From an uncultured Verrucomicrobiota bacterium (GTDB taxonomy: Bacteria > Verrucomicrobiota > Verrucomicrobiia > Limisphaerales > UBA9464), in NCBI GenBank assembly GCA_903922605.1, contig CAIXUG010000029.1, positions 1 through 45,685 of the forward strand: DNA of 45,685 bases, in the 5' to 3' direction. This document shows positions 42,219 through 45,685 of the stretch, one piece after another. The notes under the pieces are model-generated. The model did not search any database, was not told the DNA's origin, and saw only the letters and a program-made list of their open reading frames with translations. Each line of letters starts with the position of its first letter. The stretch's first letter is position 1. A program made the translations under genes and the position numbers.

Positions 42219-42316
42219 GTAGAAGCCGACGTGAGGAGTCCCTATCTGTCCGTCTTCGTTCTGGTCGCATCAGGCCTCACCCAAACCAGAGTGAGCCTCG
42301 TCACCTCGTCTCCTAC
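42219..42316. repeat. Third copy of the GTAG-AGCCGA-GTGA palindromic repeat
   Basis: The left arm GTAGAAGCCGACGTGAGGAG (42219-42238) and the right arm 42293-42316 (GAGCCTCGTCACCTCG then TCTCCTAC) are inverted and imperfect, with a spacer of about 55 bases. The units match those at 9473-9545 and 255-354. It ends 80 bases before the tmk start. Confidence 0.75.
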
Positions 42317-42396
42317 CGTTGCCCGACGCCTGCCCCAAATGGGCCATTTCATAAAAACTCGTTGTCTTGGGCCGGACCGCGCCTAGTTTCGCGGCG

Positions 42397-43086
42397 ATGA
42401 CGAAGACGTTCGCCGAACTGGGGTTTCCCGGGCGCCTGATTGCGGTCGAGGGCCTCGACGGCTCCGGCAAATCCACCCAGGTACATCTGCTCCAGAAGTG
42501 GCTGGAACAGCAGGGCTGCAAGGTTTTCTTCTCCGAGTGGAACTCCTCGGCACTCGTGAAGAGCGCCACCAGCAAGGGGAAGAAGCAGAACCTGCTCACC
42601 CCCACGACCTTCAGCCTCATCCACGCCACCGACTTTGCCGACCGCTACGAGCGCCAGCTGCTGCCGCTGCTGCGCGCCGGCTACATCGTGCTGTGCGACC
42701 GCTATATCTTCACGGCCTTCGCCCGCGATGTGGTGCGCGGCTGCCCGCCCGACTGGGTGCGCGGGGTCTATTCGTTCGCGGCGCTGCCTGACCTCACCTT
42801 CTTCTTCCGGGCTGACCTCGAGGTCTCGCTGGCGCGCATCCTCGACAACCGGCCCGTGCTCAAGTTCCACGAGGCGGGCATGGACCTGAACCTTTCGCCC
42901 GATCCCTACGAGAGCTTCCGCCTCTTCCAGGGGCGCATCTTCGAGCAGTACCTGGCCATGAGCACCGAGTTCCACTTCACGATCATGGACGCCAACCAGC
43001 GCATCGAGGAGCAGCAAGGGCTCGTGCGCAAGCTGCTGACCTCCAAGGTGGCCATCCGGAAATTTACCGCCACGAAAGCCAATTAG
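42397..43086 (+). CDS. tmk: Thymidylate kinase homologue, first of pair
   Basis: A 229-residue P-loop nucleotide kinase that should convert dTMP to dTDP. The Walker A is intact (GLDGSGKST, residues 19-27). The dTMP-site motif CDRYIFTAFARDVVRG lies near 112-127, and a lid region and a helical C-terminus follow. It is slightly longer than typical bacterial Tmk (about 210). ATG 42397 is preferred over TTG 42367. It is followed within three bases by a small lipoprotein and then by a second kinase homologue with an altered Walker A. Which of the two supplies the essential activity is best judged from the intact loop, which is here. Confidence 0.88.
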   Translation: MTKTFAELGFPGRLIAVEGLDGSGKSTQVHLLQKWLEQQGCKVFFSEWNSSALVKSATSKGKKQNLLTPTTFSLIHATDFADRYERQLLPLLRAGYIVLCDRYIFTAFARDVVRGCPPDWVRGVYSFAALPDLTFFFRADLEVSLARILDNRPVLKFHEAGMDLNLSPDPYESFRLFQGRIFEQYLAMSTEFHFTIMDANQRIEEQQGLVRKLLTSKVAIRKFTATKAN

Positions 43087-43088
43087 TG

Positions 43089-43463
43089 ATGAAAGGACCT
43101 GTCATCGCATCACTGGTCTTGCTGGTCGCCGGCTGCGCTTCTCAAAAGACACTTCCGGAGAAAGTGATTCCACAGGAGGCGCTTACGGCGACACCGGCTC
43201 CGCCGAAAAACCGCATTACCTATGCGGGCGGCGACGGTTCCTCGTGCGAAGCGAGTGTGAAAATAATCGGGGCCAAAGGCGAAAATGACGGCGTAGACGC
43301 TGAATACCTCTGGATACGGCAACGTTTTCCCGGTGCCAACGTCCTCTCGCAAACGATAAGTGATTGCCGTGGCCACAAAACTGACACGCTTACCATCGGA
43401 ACCACGCCAGACGGGACTAAAAAGGTCTATTTCGACATTTCGGACTTCTACGGCAAATTCTGA
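43089..43463 (+). CDS. Small lipoprotein, function unknown
   Basis: A 124-residue protein with a lipoprotein signal peptide, VIASLVLLVAGCAS, where the Cys at about residue 16 would be lipidated. The mature part has two further Cys (SSCEAS and SDCRGH) and a motif TLTIGTTPDGTKKVYFDISD. I do not recognise the family. Its base composition is lower in GC than both flanking kinase genes, and it sits between two paralogues that otherwise would be adjacent, which suggests later insertion. ATG 43089 begins 3 bases after the tmk stop; GTG 43086 is an alternative. Confidence 0.75.
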   Translation: MKGPVIASLVLLVAGCASQKTLPEKVIPQEALTATPAPPKNRITYAGGDGSSCEASVKIIGAKGENDGVDAEYLWIRQRFPGANVLSQTISDCRGHKTDTLTIGTTPDGTKKVYFDISDFYGKF

Positions 43464-43474
43464 AAACCGAGCCC

Positions 43475-44239
43475 ATGCCCGCCACGAAATTCAAACCCAC
43501 CCGCCGCGTCCCGACCCGTCCGCCTGCCACCGTCGTCGTCCCCGAGGTCACACCCAAGCGCTTCTACGGCCATGGCCTTCCCGGTGAGGATCTTACCAAG
43601 CTGAATGGCAAGCTTATTGTCGTCGAGGGCGCGGACGGTTCGGGGCGCTCCACCCAGATTTCGCAGCTCGTCCAGTGGCTCGAAGGCACCGGTCACGCCA
43701 CCCTGCAGGTCGGGCTCAAACGCTCCACCCTCGTCAGCGAGGAGCTGGAGCAGGCGCAGAATGGCAACATCCTCTCCCGCACCACCTTGTCGCTGTTTTA
43801 CGCGACCGATTTCGCCGACCAATTGGAAAATGCGATCCTGCCCGCGCTCCGGGCCGGCTTCATGGTCCTGGCCGACCGCTATATCTATACTCTCATGGTC
43901 CGCGACCTCGTGCGCGGCGTGGACGAGGCATGGCTGCGGAATGTTTACGGCATCGCCCTCGTGCCCGACGCCGTGATCTACCTCGACGTGCGGCCGGAGC
44001 AGCTCGTCCAGCGCGTTTTCGCGAAGAACCAGTCGCTCGACTATTGGGAAAGTGGCATGGACCTCGGCCTGTCCCGCGACATGTTCGACAGCTTCCTGAA
44101 ATACCAGGCGCTGATGCGCGCCGCCTTCCGCCGCCTGCAGAAGACCTACGGTTTCGCCATCGTGGATGGCGAACGCCCGCCCTCCGAGGTCAGCGAGGAG
44201 CTGAAGCAGAAGATCTCGGCGGTATTGGCCGGCCACTGA
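43475..44239 (+). CDS. Thymidylate kinase homologue, second, with altered Walker A
   Basis: A 254-residue paralogue of the preceding kinase. It has an N-terminal basic, Pro-rich extension of about 45 residues (TKFKPTRRVPTRPP), then LIVVEGADGSGRSTQIS. The Walker A Lys is replaced by Arg58 (codon CGC), while the rest of the loop is kept. The dTMP-site motif ADRYIYTLMVRDLVRG is conserved and the lid contains DYWESGMDLGLSRDM. It lies 11 bases after the lipoprotein gene. Arg in place of Lys usually lowers or removes phosphoryl transfer, so this may be a regulatory partner or a kinase with changed mechanism. It may still be a known GRST subfamily that works. Confidence 0.85.
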   Translation: MPATKFKPTRRVPTRPPATVVVPEVTPKRFYGHGLPGEDLTKLNGKLIVVEGADGSGRSTQISQLVQWLEGTGHATLQVGLKRSTLVSEELEQAQNGNILSRTTLSLFYATDFADQLENAILPALRAGFMVLADRYIYTLMVRDLVRGVDEAWLRNVYGIALVPDAVIYLDVRPEQLVQRVFAKNQSLDYWESGMDLGLSRDMFDSFLKYQALMRAAFRRLQKTYGFAIVDGERPPSEVSEELKQKISAVLAGH

Positions 44240-44305
44240 AGCCCGTGCGGGAGCGGCCCCAAGCCCGTCAGCCATCCAACCTGCTACCTTTACGGGAGCG
44301 GATTC

Positions 44306-44345
44306 ACTGACCCACTGGCTTACAGACCTACTGGCTCACTCTCAG
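44306..44345. repeat. ACTGG/ACTGA repeat in the convergent gap
   Basis: The run CACTGACCCACTGGCTTACA continues with GACCTACTGGCTCACT and similar units between the second kinase (plus) and secA (minus). It uses the same ACTGA/ACTGG words as the insert inside dnaE at 15172-15293. No T-run terminator is seen between the converging genes. Confidence 0.6.
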
Positions 44346-44346
44346 C

Positions 44347-45685
<1,339 letters not shown>

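Overview
The window is about 65% G+C and almost fully coding. Its gene content points to a member of the Verrucomicrobiota, probably of the Pedosphaera/Limisphaerales type. That is an inference from several features: a PEP-CTERM tail, Gloeo/Verruco-type propeller repeats, autotransporter-associated strands, a DUF6797-like secreted propeller protein, a pseudopilin, a type III PKS cassette, a bacillithiol-type cluster, and short palindromic repeats in the gaps. No rRNA, tRNA, CRISPR array or complete insertion sequence was found.

Positions 1-9358 read mostly on the minus strand. An ECF sigma factor and its membrane anti-sigma factor overlap by 8 bases. They are followed by a secreted beta-propeller protein, a pseudopilin (GTGA overlap), an ABC-2-like membrane protein, and a tight three-gene cassette of type III polyketide synthase, SAM methyltransferase and FAD oxidoreductase that resembles phenolic-lipid loci. 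A possible lower-GC gene fragment lies at the left edge. On the plus strand, 9632-17970 carries two overlapping PH-domain membrane proteins, a secreted DUF6797/propeller protein with a strong terminator, a structured gap, and dnaE (replicative DNA polymerase). The dnaE reading frame contains an intergenic-type repeat.

Positions 18248-33771 (minus strand) hold an IS256-type transposase remnant, a P-domain PEP-CTERM protein, and one giant secreted protein of 4864 codons. The giant protein is built from 5 LamG domains, 14 fibronectin-like modules, two glycine-rich blocks, two autotransporter-strand blocks and two sets of seven Gloeo/Verruco repeats.

Positions 34284-41822 (plus strand) look like one operon with overlapping genes: a DUF2911 lipid-free secreted protein, a large exported PIG-L deacetylase, a 48-residue membrane peptide, a sodium:solute symporter, a short BshC-like protein, BshB1 and BshA. 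Together the last three would make a bacillithiol-type thiol: BshA joins GlcNAc to malate, BshB1 deacetylates, and the BshC-like protein is the candidate for cysteine addition. It is only 258 residues, about half the usual BshC length, yet it keeps GQQ, DHD and a GPGE-like motif. This is the most interesting point in the window.

Positions 41823-45685 hold a MITE-like element, another palindromic repeat, two dTMP kinase homologues flanking a small lipoprotein (the second has Arg in place of the Walker A Lys), and the 3' part of secA on the minus strand, running off the right edge.
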